From: Volvox africanus
Lineage: Eukaryota > Chlorophyta > Chlorophyceae > Chlamydomonadales > Volvocaceae
Length of the DNA stretch: 64,000 nucleotides
Direction: 5' to 3'
Assembly (NCBI GenBank): GCA_030268105.1
Contig: BSDZ01000009.1
Location: 2,431,501-2,495,500, forward strand
Notes under the pieces: model-generated
Told to the model about the DNA's origin: nothing
Database searches by the model: none
The model's input: the letters and a program-made list of their open reading frames with translations, nothing else
Part shown: positions 23,803 through 41,425 of the stretch, piece by piece
How the letters are laid out: each line of letters starts with the position of its first letter
Position numbering within the stretch: the stretch's first letter is position 1
Translations under genes and position numbers: made by a program

Positions 23803-26162
23803 CTACTGGGGTTGCAGCGGCTGCCATGTGGTGCGTGCCCTGACTAGCTCGGTGCATCCTGCATCCACGTCGCACTTCTGGAGGAGGTGCAGCAGCTGCA
23901 GTTGGCTCCCATTGCTGCCGCCGTTTCCATTCACGAGGAAGTTGCAATGCGCCTCTACCGTGTTGCCTGCCTTGCACTCCGCCTTGAAATCCATCTCTAC
24001 CTGTATTACGACGAAGGTGCAACAACAACGGGAGTGCCCGAATTACATCATGTAAGTAAGCTTCAGCGACAACAGGCCCTTCACGTCGGTCACTACTACC
24101 AAGGAGCGGGGCAAAGATAAGTGAATGTTTGGACATTACAACCATTAAAAAGCAGCGGCCACTTCCATCAAATCCCGGTAGAATTTCCAGCAAAAAGCTG
24201 CCGCCGCTAAACATGCCTTTCGTCATAGGAACAGCCATCTATCTTGTGTGCCTTCTGCGTGCCCAAGCTGTGTAGGCAAGAAGTTCACACCGCGAACTCC
24301 CCCCCCACACGCATGCAATACAATACCTGACTTAGGTGGTGCGTGTGGTACACGTCCTCGGGGACGCTCTCCAGCGCCCAGGCGATGTAGGTGACGTTGT
24401 TGATGTGACCGTTCATGTCCATATCGCTGCGCCGCGCCACCTGCTGCGGGCCCTGAACCTGTACATCGTAATGAAATGACCCAAGCAGCAAGACAAATGT
24501 AATGACCGAATCCCGACTGTCCCGTGACACTAATGTTATCCTGCCTAACGCCTGCTTGCAACGAAGCATCGGCCATAGAAACATCGGCACAATGCCGGCT
24601 ACAATCAACCACCTTGATTACACATTAGGATAACAGCTCAGGTTGGGAAGCCAGGACAAACCCGCCCTGAAGCCATCGCGCCACACTAGCATGCCCTCAG
24701 CCCTCTCACCTGACTCGGCATATCCATGTCAGGCAGCTTCTTCTTCGTCTCTTCAGGGGGAAGCACGTGCCTATCGCACAAAGAGACATCCACGAGTACG
24801 TGCACGTAGTGCCATCAAGGTACGTTAGTAACCTCGAGTGCAAGAAGAGAATAGGTCTCCAACAGCTTAATGATTCAGATTCGAGCTCAAGGCAGGACTG
24901 CAGCTGTACGAACTTCTGTGCGACCCCATACACAATCAATACTCACATGCTGCTTGCCGGGCCAAATCTGAGGAAGCGCTTCCGGAGCGTATCAGGCAGC
25001 TTCGCAAGGCGCCGAGTATCTATATTGATGGTTACCCAGGTGCTACGCACGGGGGACAAGCGGAAAAACAGCCATGAGCAAAGCGAGCTTACTGTACCAT
25101 GCAACACAAGAAGCCTCATGCGCCTAACATCAAGACAACCTGGCTCACACCAGTAACGCACCTCGTCGCTGCCCCTATGATTGTGCCAGTAGCGATGTCC
25201 ACCACCTTCCATTCACGGCGGAACGCCAGGCGGCCCTCCTCCGTAAAGTATGTTTCAATTCCGACAATGTCGCCCCTGCGCGTGCAGGTGATGGGTTGAT
25301 TCAAAAGGAATATGGCACTGCTAACGCCTGGTCTGTGACAAACGGCGACGGGAGCAGAAACGACCTCACACCTGACATTTCCTAAACCACGATGATATTT
25401 GTGACCATTCCACGCACAACCCGAAACAAACAACCAATATAGATGGGCATGTGGGAAAACGAAATAAGTTTGAATCTAGGGTTCTGGAGTTTAACGCATG
25501 CCTCTGTATTAGCGCGCACAAGCGTTACAAGCAAACGCTTTCGCCATCGTGCCCACCATTTCGGGTACTGGTACATCCGCACTTGCAACCTCGTCATAAC
25601 GAAGATAACGTTCTTCATGCTGGGCAGGTTAGCGAAGCCTTCATCTGTGCGTCCCCACATACCCACAGCGTGGTTACCCGCCGCTTCCTGCATAAAGACC
25701 AAGCGATTATGTCACCATCAATGACATAACGCTGGAATTTAGGAAATCTATCAAACTCACCTGCAATAAGTTCGCCATGGTGACCATAGTGGCCCGCTGG
25801 TCGGGCCTTACTTCATAGCCCCGAATCCTATGCTCTTCACGGAAAGAGCGCTTGTCCGGTAAAAACGCACCAGCGGATGGGGCGGGGAACTGGTTGATCA
25901 TCACATTGACCTCTGCGTCCGTCTCCGCCTCTGTTTCCGGGTCAGTTAGCAGAGTGGGCCGAGAAGATTTAGAAATACATGTTCTAGTAATTGACATCAA
26001 TGGACGCACAACCCTCCATAAGGGCAGATGATGCATCGGCTTACAAGCACGCACACCGGCATCCCTATCAGTGAACGACGAAAGAGTAATCATTCCTACT
26101 TGTGCAAATAATTGGTTTGTAAGGCCAAGCATTTGACTAGTCGGTCTTTCAATGCCATGCAT
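23803..26162 (-). CDS. acyl-ACP thioesterase (FatA/FatB family), plastid
   Basis: Seven exons in minus-strand order: 26162-25761, 25687-25557, 25275-25162, 25042-24947, 24770-24710, 24458-24327, 24000-23803. Every junction keeps phase, giving 377 residues, the usual precursor length. The enzyme hydrolyses acyl-ACP to free fatty acid, ending plastid fatty-acid synthesis. First hotdog domain: RSFREEHRIRGYEV, ATMVTMANLLQ, EAAGNHA, YPKWGDIVGIETYF, TINIDTRRL. Second hotdog domain: RRSDMDMNGHINNVTYIAW, whose Asp/Asn/His are the family's active-site positions, and MDFKAECKAGN, supplying the conserved Glu and Cys. The first ~90 residues before the domain include a basic/Ser/Thr-rich segment that may serve as a transit peptide. 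The in-frame ATG at 26162 is favoured, but an extra upstream exon cannot be excluded. Confidence 0.92.
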
Positions 26163-27902
26163 TTGTACGAACTACTCTAGTTGACTTTTCTGGTAATTCG
26201 TTTACCCGCAATATTTTTTATCCTGCAAATATCCTTCCATGTTCCATCATTTGACACATGTTCACGTCGCTCTTAAATTTCAACTAAGTATTAAATTTAT
26301 GCTGGATAATTATTAATTTTGGAGTACACACACCAGGCGCCGGTACATTGAAAATCAGGAAGTATGCGGTCTCACAAGGTAGTCAATTGCCCATGGATTT
26401 CCCCCATTCGACAGGCAGCCATAGAGCCAAGTGCTCAACAGGCAGGACTGGCAGGAGAGGGATGGTGATTATGCTTGACCGGAAAGCTGTTGTCTCCTTG
26501 CATGATGTTGTTACCCGGGTATATATGAGTTATATGAGTAAGTAGACCCACAAGGCCAATATATGATAGGGGCGTGTAAGCAGCTATGATTGCCGGGCAT
26601 CCCATATTCAAATACGCCGAAGGGGTCCCCGCCCTTGCGTCGCCAGGTGACACGCTGATGGGGTTCTTTCATCGTAGTCGTCGCTTCCTCGCAGGATTTG
26701 TGGGGGGGTCTGCGCTATACATATCCTTCTAAAAGCGGCTCAGAGGTTTTAAAGTGCAGGGAGGGAGAGGGACTGGCTGAACAGTTATGATGCAGCGGTC
26801 AGCTAGATGCTTATAAGGTAGCAGAAAACAGATTCCAAGGGCATGCCCATACACCTTCAATTGTCTGCGTGTTAATGGACAGGGTGTCCGAACATAACAT
26901 GTCAGTCCTTATTCTTCATGTCAGAAGTGCGTGCCCGAATGCAGATGAACACGTGTATGATTGCTTGCCTGAGGTCGCTGAATGCGAATCCCTGGCGCAA
27001 TTGCATCACCGCCTTGCACCCCTTTGTCATCAGTACCGGATTCAGGCGGCCTTCCGATACACCAAGTGTTCAGCCATGTCGGCCAGCAGCAAGCAACACA
27101 GGGCAAATTCCTCTTCTTGCCTACGGAAAAAGCCACCTGCACGCTTCATGCCTCAAACCACCACACTTTCTGTGGGTAGGGATTAATTTAGACCAGGACG
27201 ACAAAATGGTGGGGCTAGCAAGGAACATGTCAAAGAAGTGCGAGTAAGGATGTTTACGAACGATTTGTTTTTCGGGGAGTCAAAAGAGTCCGATGCACAG
27301 CGCCAACAAACCACTGAAGTACAAACCGCCTGGTTTCGTTAATTTCTTCATACATGATATGCGTTAATTATTTGTTGCGAATTAAGGCGAAACGGAAGAC
27401 AGCCAAAACGGAAAGGAACGGTGCGGTGTCATCAAGAACGCGTCTCCATATGCTATGGCGTTTAGCAATTATAAATGGTGCTATGATTCAATCATCAATC
27501 AATGATAATGGCATAATCATAACCACACAGCTGAAAGAGTGAACAGCAAGGACTGACGCACACGGCGGACAACGGGACGAGATAGGTAGGATTTTGTCGT
27601 CGTGTTGGTCGTGTATAGGATATAATTCCAGTAGAATACCATTGTCAACTCACTACTATCTTAGGCTTGAAATTTGATGCAGAATCGCAGAACTGTGGAC
27701 AGGGCACCAGGCACGCATACATATGGCTTACGAGCTAAGTCGTGCACTACCTGATAGATAGCTCTATAATAGAAAACTCCTACCTTAAGTTGCTGGGAAA
27801 TCTTTTTCAGCCTACGGTTGTCTTTAGTTCTCGTATTTTTATTAGGGCACCACCTTCCGATTTAGTGGGCAAACTTTCGCGTGGCTCGTATAAAGGCTGT
27901 TA
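26163..27902. other. divergent intergenic region, AT-rich
   Basis: This 1.7-kb stretch separates the minus-strand thioesterase start from the plus-strand gene at 27903. It should hold both promoters. Parts, notably 26200-26330, are strongly AT-rich. No repeat, RNA gene or convincing coding exon was recognised. Confidence 0.5.
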
Positions 27903-30902
27903 ATGGGGGCGTGTGCTAGCAGACTGCGTGGGGAAGGGAAGGAGGATGCAGGAGCAGGAGTTTACATACTACCGAACGGACCCTCAGTTTCTCGACGATA
28001 TATGGTCGCGACACCTGAAAATGGCAAGAGGAGCACAGCAGACATGATAACAAGTGCTTTTCTTTCACAAACGGAAATCCAGCCTGAGGCCACAGTGAGC
28101 ATTGCCGCGCGGCTGGCAAGCCGCTTAGGAATTGAGGACAGGCGCGGTTCAGCTCATGGAGCAAACCTGGGACTCGCAATTTTGCCAGTCGTCGAATCAC
28201 GTCCTGACCTCGGAGACCGCCCACCAGTTGCGAAGGTGCGAAGCATGCGCACTCGCCCACGGCGTTTGTTTTTTTGCATGTTTGCATGCATTCCTCTCTA
28301 AATTAACTTGCCGATGGTGAAATGCGCAGACTGTTATCGATCAATAAATGTCCACCTGCTGATACGGAGGCGTACCCTGACAAAAGACACGCATGCACAT
28401 TCTGTCCATGGAAAATAGTACCCTGGAAGACTGCACACAGCACTCTTCCCTCCGCACGCGCATGCCTGTCGTGCGTTGTATGGCTTGGCTCGCGGCTTTG
28501 GCTCCTTACCTGGATCTCGGCTTCCTCCCTGCTGACCGCATTTCTTAGCAGCGTTCCCCATCACGGCGTCACAACTTATGTTTTAACTCAATCCTCACAG
28601 ACGAGATGGCCATTTACAACAATTCCCTGTTCCTCACGATGTTCATGACCCTACAGGAGGCGGCCCAGCGGAATGCGCCGGCACAAGTGGGACCTCTCCA
28701 GGACTCCTTTGAGCTCTCCCGGGCGGAGGCTCTAAAGCAGCTGAGCTTTATGCAGAAAAGTTTCAAGAGCAGCGTTGGCTCCGCCTGGTTTTCCTCGGCC
28801 CAAAAGCCTAATGGCGTGGCTGACGCCGCTGCCGGCTCCTTCAGCCCTTACGACGGACGCGGTAGCAGCCAGTCTGCTGGGGATCGCATATCTGGCAGTG
28901 GAGCCAGCGGCAGCGGCGGGATGGGCGGACTGGATATGGATGCGGAGATGAACGGAGGCGGCTGGCACAGAAGGATGGAGTCTACAACGAAAGGGGAGGT
29001 GGTGCCAGTGCCAGTGGGCAATGGTATTGGTTCAGGTCCTATGGTAAATGCGGTCGCTGCAGGGGCGGCAGGAGTAGAGGCAGCAGGGGCGACAGGGCCG
29101 GACTTGCTGAGCGACACGGGGATGGAAAATTTGTTTGTGACGACTGGCGGCCGCGAGAGCAGTCGCCGGAGTGAGGTGAGATTGACCGCAGCTCGCGTGA
29201 TGCCAACGCGTATGGTGGTGGTGGTGGTGGTGGTGGCGATACCCCATGTTGTTGGTAGGAAGCCTCCATCCCGAGCGGGAGGTGCCACGTGGGGCCTGCG
29301 TCTCTCTGGTTTGGGTTTTACCTGGGCCCTGTGTTGTGCGCAGGCTGGCGTGTACGGGATACTTCGACACTCTCCCTTAGATCCGATGAGGGGAGACGAA
29401 GTGCGGATTCAATGAGAAACTACATCAGTGGGAATTTGTAAGCCAGGCATGGCAAGCTGCCTGTGAGCAGGAGTCCGTTGTGAAGCTGCGCACTTGCATG
29501 CAAACGATATATAGATGGATGAGTGAGTTATAACGGACAAATGTTAGATGGGGATTCGGACTGCTTCAGTCCTCAGGCAACTCTCACAACCCTCTTATTG
29601 CCGCCCTCCCTGCCCCTGCTGGACCAGCACTGCTCCACACCACGTCGGGATGACGGGCGGGGCAGCTGCATGCGCACTATCTCCATCTCCAGGATGCAGG
29701 GCGCGCCCAAGGCAATCGCGGGCGAGGGTGGCGGCGGCGCAGCGGTGATCGGCAACGGCAACGGCGACGGCAACACAGAGGTGCAGCCCGAGACAGACGA
29801 GCTGACCAGCCTACCGCTGCCTAATTTGATTTGCGGGCCTGCCGTTGCCAAGAGCGTTGGCCCGAGGCAGGGCCCGGCGTCTGCAACGGGGTACTGCCAC
29901 AGCGTGGCGTCGTACATAAAGCAGGGATCCCTGGAGTCACGGCCGTCTACAGCTACTAGCTTGGCGGCGGGTCGCAACAGTGACCTGGGATACTACTTGG
30001 AGGAGGCCAGGTAGGGACATGGACGGGGTGTGGAGACGGGAGGAGGATAGCGGCTCTGGAGGATCGCGGCTCTAAGGCCCGTTCAGCAAGGATGGTGTGA
30101 GGACGAAGGTTCTCGCAATGAGGACGGCGTCCGTTGCGCTCCGTACGGAGAGCGGGTTCAGTCGGCTTGGAGCGGCTCATAAGGGATTGGCTTGGTTACG
30201 AGGCCCGATGATACCTTGCAATGATGTGCAATAGGTATGGGGGGAGGCGAGAGGACAGGGATTGAGACAGGCCGTTGGGGGCGGGGGTTAAGGCTGGTGG
30301 CAGAGGGCAGAAGGGGAATGTGGAGCGCATGGGACACGGTGTAGCTCGGTGTCTGGTAACCTGCACGCGCACCTGTCCCGCAGATTTGCTTCAGCGTCAC
30401 CGCTGGCGGGCGCCCGCCCCGTGCGTCACAACCTCATGGACAGCTCCATCATCCGCCAGCGGGCTGAGCAGGCGGCGAATAAGGCGGAGGAGGCCGCCCG
30501 ACCGGCCCCTTTGGTGCTGGACTACGTGCCGTCCATAAAATCGCAGGCGAGGCAGAACGGCATACAGCACACAGCGCCCGGTTGTTGGTCGCTTTGAAAT
30601 AGGTATAGTGATATACGACTGCTGCACATGCTGCTGCTGGTGTTGCACATCATGCTTGGAAAGTTGGGTGGGGTGGGGTGGACTGCCACCCCCACCTGTA
30701 TGAAAGGGTGCATGTAAGGTGGCGCACTTGCTTGGGTGGCGCACTTCCTTTGCGACCTTCCAATGATTTCCCACGGGTCGGAGTCTGCTTGCTGGTTTCG
30801 TAGCATTCATACGATTACTTCCCTCGTCACATGCAAACTATGTTTCCCGATGACCGCCTAAGACCACCTCTCCGGGTCTTGCCACTGTCTCGCCCATTCC
30901 TA

Positions 30903-30941
<39 letters not shown>

Positions 30942-32239
30942 ACACATACGCATACGCATACGCAGACCTCCCGCGGCAACTTACTTATGGGTCAGTCGTC
31001 AGTGAAACAGCGGCTGACCGCTGGCGGCGGTAGTTACTGTGGTCCGCTGGACGACGATGAGCTCGACGGAGGCGGCGGACCGACGGCGCGTCGGCTGGAC
31101 TACGTGCCCAACAAGTCCTTCACCCGCAAGTGCGTGAGCGGTTTGTCTGGGGTGCTGGTAGGCTCGTTGGATCCCACCTTTTCGATCACCGCTGACACGG
31201 ACCTGGACCTGGCTTGACGGCCACTCTGAGATCGACGGCCTGAATCTGCAAGTTTGCCTTCTTACGTTTACTTGTGTCTATTCAGTGCCCTCCCAGTCAG
31301 CTGCACAACACAGCCTTGGGTTTCCAGTTCATGTTAGTCGTATGCTTGCTCCTCGTTATAATGCTTTCTCGCATTGCGAGAGTTTCTCGGATCGCCTACA
31401 TGTATCCTTACGCCCTCCCTCCAAACCCCTCTCCGCCCCCAAGGTTCTCCCATGCCACCCTGCCGAGTGGATCCCTGGTCCTGGTGACGGGCGGGGGCTC
31501 TTCCCAGCCCATGTCCCCCGTCAACAGCCGCCACATCAGCGGGGACTACATTAGCTCACCTCGGATCGGTGGCGGCGACAGCGAGCGTTGCTTCCAGGTC
31601 ACCCGCACTGCCATGGCAGTCGCCGCTGTTTCCAGCAGCGGCGTGCTGCCCAATGCTGCTGGGGTGGGGTCGCCGCTGGCTGCGGCTCGGCGCCGTTGCG
31701 GTGGCGGCGACGGTGGCGGCGACAGCAGTGAACGGCGGGTCTCAATCTCGGCCTCGCAGGTGACCGTAAGCCCCTCCACCTCGATGCAGCGGCAACAGCA
31801 GCCCGTACCAGTGGTGCCGCCTCCACCTGCACTGCGGAATACAGTCTTAAACGAGAACTCCCGACGTGTTAGCCGTTCCATGATTGGCCCCGCCTTGGAG
31901 ACCCGGCCAAGCACGCCGCTGCTTTCGTCGCTGGGGCCCAGCAGATTGCACAACCAGAAGAGCGGTGGCTCGATAGTCGCTGGCGGCGGTGCTGCTGGTG
32001 GACTGAGCTCAGTGACGTCGGCGCCGCTTTTGATCAGTGCCCCGCGCAGTGCCCTCAGATCGGATGCGAATAACGGTGATGGTGGCAATGTCAGCAGCGA
32101 CATCGGCAGCGGCGTCCTGAGCGGTGGCATCGCCTATAACACCGGCGGTGCCAGCAGGGCGGCGGGCCGAGCCGCAAGGCTCCTGGCAACTGTGCAACGG
32201 ATGGGAGTGACGACTCCAGAAGCTGCAGCAATGCAGTGA
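27903..32239 (+). CDS. low-complexity hypothetical protein with MGACAS (myristoyl/palmitoyl-type) start
   Basis: The ATG at 27903 gives MGACASRLRG, with Gly2, Cys4 and a basic stretch typical of dual lipid-anchored proteins. Downstream exons joined by phase: 28601-29175 (YNNSLFLTMFMTLQEA..), 29628-30010, 30384-~30546, 30966-31129 and 31444-32239 (stop TGA). The link from the first exon (27903 to 28004 or 28235) to 28601 is unresolved, so the first part could be a separate gene. The body is Gly/Ser/Ala-rich and probably disordered. A short motif LDYVP occurs twice (about 30525 and 31096), each in a similar basic/Ser context. I recognise no domain and propose no function. A GC donor (CAG/GCGAGG) at 30546 would restore phase for the fourth junction. 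Confidence 0.5.
29216..29238 (+). repeat. (GGT)n trinucleotide tract
   Basis: Seven or so GGT units just after the donor at 29175, inside the intron of the MGACAS gene. Both strands give misleading open frames here (poly-Val one way, poly-His the other). Confidence 0.8.
30902..30939 (+). repeat. (CA)n microsatellite
   Basis: A near-perfect CA dinucleotide run immediately upstream of the 30966 exon acceptor. The Thr/His-repeat open frame across it is spurious. It is likely to be length-polymorphic. Confidence 0.9.
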
Positions 32240-35200
32240 GGCTCTAAGAGGCAGTAGCTGCCCTGGCATGTGCGAGGATTGCGCGGGTTTTTAGTCGCTC
32301 CCGAGGATAGCGGACTGCGATGGCCAAGCTTGTGCGCATCCGCACCCCGCTGTGCGACCCGCTGCCTACGAGTTTCCTTACCTAGGAAGGGGAAAAAGAC
32401 AATCCTCCGTGTATGAATCATGTGTTTATGTGTTATTGTCCGAATGCTTATGCCATCCGTTGTCCTTGCTGTCCTGCATCTTTCTGTGGAGAATGCAATT
32501 GGCGGTGCGTGGACGGCTCATGTTTCGCGGGTGACCGCTATCTGGTGCGGTATACCCTGTTAGGACTAGTTGCTCGCCGCCACCTCCCCTGCGGATGATC
32601 TAATGAGGTTTGGAAACTGGGCCGTTACTTGGGAGGACATACTTGGAGGTCACGCTTGGGGGTCGTACTTGGAGGACATAATAATTATGCTCACTTTTAA
32701 TCATTGCCGATATCCTGGAAGCCTGTCACTGAGGGCAGCCACTGGGGGTAACCCCTAAAGAGGCGCACTTTAAGCTAGAATTGAAGGTCCTGATACTTGC
32801 AAGCTTGGGACACCACGTGCAGTTGTTTGGTTTGTGATTTTGGCAGGTGGTGTTGCTTTAGTTTATGACGGCTTGGTTATCGATGAAGTCATTGACGGTA
32901 TGGTGCATCAACTCCTGTGTGATATACTAAGCTGCGCAGCGATAGCACTTGAATCCCTGGGCGCCTGCCATTGCAGTATACGCCTTCCAAGACCGCGGTG
33001 TTGTCGCACATACATATGGGAATACCGTCGTGCAACCCGTTAGGCCTCCTTACTTTTGAACTCGAGAACGCATATTGCGACATCGTGCCAGGGCCAAAAC
33101 AAACGCATGTACTGATGAGGGGCCCAAGCTGCCATAGCAGCAGTGAGGATGGCAAGGGTGTCTGGCAGGAAAGTGGATACGTCTCGGTGGATAAAAGACC
33201 AATGCCGGGGATTTAAGGTCTGCGAGCTGATGTGAATGAGCTTGGGTTATGTGTGTAGGATAGGGGGGTACATCACCCGTGGCCACTAACCTGGCAGTCC
33301 CTACCTTCCCCGGTGTTTCGGGGCACCCTCATCCAGTCTCCCATGCCGACTTCTCCGAAATCAGTGGTTTTCCCAGGTTCAGCACCCACCACCAGCATCC
33401 AGCGGAATCTGCCGAATCAACTAAGGCGTCAACTCCGCTATTGGTCAGCTCGCAGGTCACTTTAGTTGGGGTCGTCGCCGTCCATCGACATGGGGGCACC
33501 CTGCCCCTAACTTTAGTGCCTTTGGCCCGCTCTCGGTCGGGGTAGAACCTGGACCTCCAGGGACATATTTGTCGTGCCATAACAGTCGTGCCTGAACTTG
33601 GCAACTTTGTTATGTATATCTGTGTTTGTGTGTGTGTGTGCGTGCGAGTGGAAGGACGCGGCAACGTTTCCAAAACGTCGTGTGCAGCTCCCGCTCCTAC
33701 ATTTTGCCACGCTCACGCTCACTCTTGCCAATTCACACACATTCGGATACCTCATTACTCTCAGAGGCTGCCAGAGCAGCTGGGAAGGTATCCCCCTCAC
33801 GTGAGTGGATATATGCATGCGGTGCGGTTAGGGATTACTATTGTGAGGAAGAGGGAAGATGCTTGCTGCCTTCCCCTGCATTACGCACATGTCTCAACAC
33901 TGCTGTTTTTGTATTACATCTCAAGACCAGCGCCTTAAGGTGGCGCAGGTTCCAAGCTGCCATAGCAGCGATATGATCGCACCACTGTATGCTACCCGCG
34001 CGCGTTGCATGTATCTCCTAGATCAAGTCCAGGGTGGACTGCCGGGCATTGTCCGCTGACTGTTGGGCACTATTCCCTGGGGCCGCCCTGGCATTGTCCC
34101 TGCTATTCGTGTGGAATAACAGTTTTACCCCGTACCGCGTGCGGCCATCGTTCCGCCACTGTCTGCGCGGGCCATGCTCCGGGGGTCTTAGGCTTCAAGT
34201 ATAATTGGTGGAACCCCAGCCGGCCCCAGTCACCCTCTCGGCCGTGCCGTTCTGCCGATAATGACATATGTCCATCAGGATATTTTTAATAACCGTGCAT
34301 TTTCAGGCCGAGGTTACCTTGGCTTGCATGGTTGCTGGGATGCCTTGTGCGCTCCCCCTTACGTTATTAAGGAGTTAAGTGAGGTGGGGAGGGGCTGCAT
34401 TGAAAGGTCATGTGGCCGCGTCTCCCCTGTAATGAGTTGGCGGTTGAAGGGTTCAAGAAGTGTTACCGGCTCTGTCAGTGCACCTGGGGGAAATTGTGAA
34501 ACAGGGGTCCTTCAGACACGTGGTTGGACCAAGGTACATAGGAGTGGCCCGGTGTGGTGGCAAGTGGTAAGTGGTTCTCAGAGAGAGAGGTGTGAGGTGT
34601 CAAGCATCTGGTTAGATGGCTCTCCACAAGTCTGACGGCAGACCGTCATCAGTGACCATCATCTGGACTCATATTATGCAGGCTAGGGAAGGTAGCAGGG
34701 TGTGATGCTCTGGCGAGTTGGGATGCGTGGGGTCCCGCGGGATAGCTTTCCGGCGGGTGCCTCCATCGCGTCATTACACGTCCTGGCGATGGCTGGAGCT
34801 GTTTGTGCAGTTGTGTTGTAGTCATGAATCCGTTCAGCTTCCCGCATTGTGTTCCATGGCCTGCCCCTGAGATCTTCCACTTATGCTGCGCTCTCATCCT
34901 GACAAGTCGTATCGCAGGTGTTGTTTTAAATGGGGCAGGGGTCTCAGCACGGCGAACAGCTGTCGGTACTGTGGGTGATTGGCTGGCTTGTTTCCATATT
35001 ACCGCACTTTGGCTCAAAGACTGCCATCGCGTCTTTGCGGCCGGCAGCTGCCCTAATCGTGGGCGCCCGCGGTCGTTTGCATTTTTGCACCGAATTTCCA
35101 TTTTGAATACTGAACCATGTTAAGAGCTGACTACGTCATCCAGTTGTGTAAGTGTTCGTCTTAGCTGCCTTGTTAGGAGCAAACACGGATAAACCGTGTG

Positions 35201-36495
35201 TGGCAAAATTATTTCAGCTACACTGAGACATGTTGTGCAGAAATGTCCATATGGATATGTGCGCGGCGTTTCCATATATGAGGGAAATATGGCTCGCCGC
35301 CCATTGACTTGGTGTCTGGAGACCGGCGACGGCAAATTTCATGCGGTATCCTATGCTGTGCTGTGGCAGGTTGGGTTAAAGGCGCCAATCTGGAAGAACG
35401 TCACCCCTCTTTGTTAGTTTGGGAGAACAATGAACGGTATAATCCCTTCAAGCAATTGTATATTATATGCTTCCGTAGACTCAGGTTTGCGCGTCATGGC
35501 TGTTGATTTGAAAACGTTTGTATAGTGGCATGTAACTCACCCAACGGTCCCTCTGGGCCACCGTAGGTGGGAAGGTGTGGGGAAGGTTGCAGCTGATGTG
35601 GTTGCCCGGTGTGACTGGACATGATGTTGATGATTGAAGGGGTGCCTTGGGGCCGGGGAGTTTTTGGCGGATTGCTGTCAGGGGGTGATGGGTAGCGGTC
35701 GAGAGATTTAGGACTTCAGGATGTCTCAACCTTGGGATAGCCCGCAGCGCTACGGGTAGGCATGGGTACAGCGGTTGGCTGAATTCCTTACGCTCTCAAT
35801 TCTGATGTAGACTATGCTCGCGCGCCATGGCAGCGTTCAACGTGTGAGAGCCCCGGTTTGTGCAGGAGAGCCCGCTAGGAGAGTCCGCAGCCCTGACAAG
35901 TTTGAGCGCCGGTAGGCCGAGGACGGGAAGGTGTGTGCAAAGAAAGGTGTCCAGAAGGAGAGACGACGGTTTGGTTTGTTGCATCTCTTGAAACGTTTGG
36001 CCAGGTTCAGCCGTGCCAGCGGCAGCATAGTCGCGTTTCGTGCGCGTTGTAGGTTAGTGTGGGCATGAACTGCTAGCATGTCTACTTGGCATGTCCCGCA
36101 TTTTCAACATATCATATGGATTAGTGGCAATCGTCGTTTATGATGTCTTGGATAGGTTTGGATGAAAAAGATAAACCTACCTGTTCTGGGCTCGTAAATC
36201 CTCATACAGTGTCGATCTGGACCTGAATGCTCAAGTCCCATTGCCGCCTCCATTGCCACGGACTTAATCCACACGTTCTCCCTCTAGCTCCCTTCACTAC
36301 AAGTACCTCCGAATACGAGCTCCTTCTACGGCACCCCTTGTGGACTATTATGCTGAGTCTCTCACAACCCTGCGAACACCATCTGTCCACAGCCAGCAGC
36401 TGCAGACGCCACCGAAGCTGGGACAGACAGGCGCTCCAGCTGCGTGGCCACAGCAGGACTTGTACCAGGGCGTTGTCCTGGTGGTTGTCGAATCC
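32240..36495. other. gene-poor region, repeat-bearing
   Basis: About 4.3 kb between the MGACAS gene and the aminotransferase, without an exon set I can support. It contains the 281-bp repeat copy at 33252-33532, a GT-rich stretch at 33622-33648 and several short frames. The frame at 34649-35101 (-) has 150 open codons, but nothing in it is recognisable. Confidence 0.45.
33252..33532 (+). repeat. 281-bp dispersed repeat, copy 1
   Basis: It aligns without gaps, and with only a handful of substitutions, to 60618-60898 in the same orientation. It begins TGTGTAGGATAGGGGGG and ends in TTTGGCCCGCTC. The second copy is a clean insertion in a retroelement, so this is a mobile short element. No duplicated flank is obvious around this copy. 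The 88-codon frame inside it (33279-33545) is the repeat, not a gene. Confidence 0.9.
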
Positions 36496-40702
<4,207 letters not shown>

Positions 40703-41425
40703 GGCTTTGAATAGTTGTAATGCAGATCCTTAACTATTTCAGAGGCGGCTCAGAGGACAAAATGAGTAAGCCCTAATCAAAGAGGTTTACCGTCCATCTG
40801 GCTCTACGTCGCAGTTGTTGAACGCATTTCAATTAGTGTATGACCCTTTGGCTTTCTACCTCTGTCTCCGTACTTGCACAGCACGACCGCAGCACATGTT
40901 CTCGTTTTCTAAATTTGCAAGACTGATACGCACTGATCACTACCTATAAGCTTTTCCGCAGAATGAAAGTCACATGTTCAAATTATTTTATCACACCGAG
41001 TGTGAAGCGTGCGTGCAGTTTTGTGCTTCTGGTTTGTACCAGTTGCCTTGCACCTCTGCAGGTCCAATTGCGTTTTGAATTTGTTGGAAGTTCTTTAAGA
41101 TCACTCAAACCCTTTACAACAGTCTTCCAGTCACCCGGGAAACAATGTTCCCAAGGACTGTTCGGCAATACGGAACTATCGGTTGATGTCGCGCATCTCC
41201 AAGATACCGCTTAGCTCAACTAACAGGGAAGATGCCAAAAAGCTGAGCTAATGATAATCGAGGCACGTTTGCGTTGGGTTCACGTCAGGGGGCTTTCCTT
41301 CCTGTTATGCTGTCTCTGCTCCGGATTTTGCCTGACAACTGCCCAAAGGCCTTTACTTTTCGGGGCATAAGATCCATCACTCATGCATGCGTGTTACCCT
41401 CCTTCCTTCCCCCTTCGATGTACAG
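40703..41425. promoter_or_regulatory. divergent promoter region, aminotransferase / Rif1-like gene
   Basis: About 720 bases separate the aminotransferase ATG (minus) from the first Rif1-like exon I can support (plus). A 5' exon of the plus-strand gene probably lies here but was not identified. No TATA box or named element is evident. Confidence 0.35.

Noticed and set aside
30831..30965. Thr/His-repeat N-terminus of a protein
   Set aside because: It is translation of the (CA)n microsatellite just upstream of a splice acceptor.
33279..33545. 88-aa protein gene, with a near-identical copy at 60645
   Set aside because: The open frame lies wholly inside the mobile 281-bp repeat. Its conservation reflects recent transposition, not coding.
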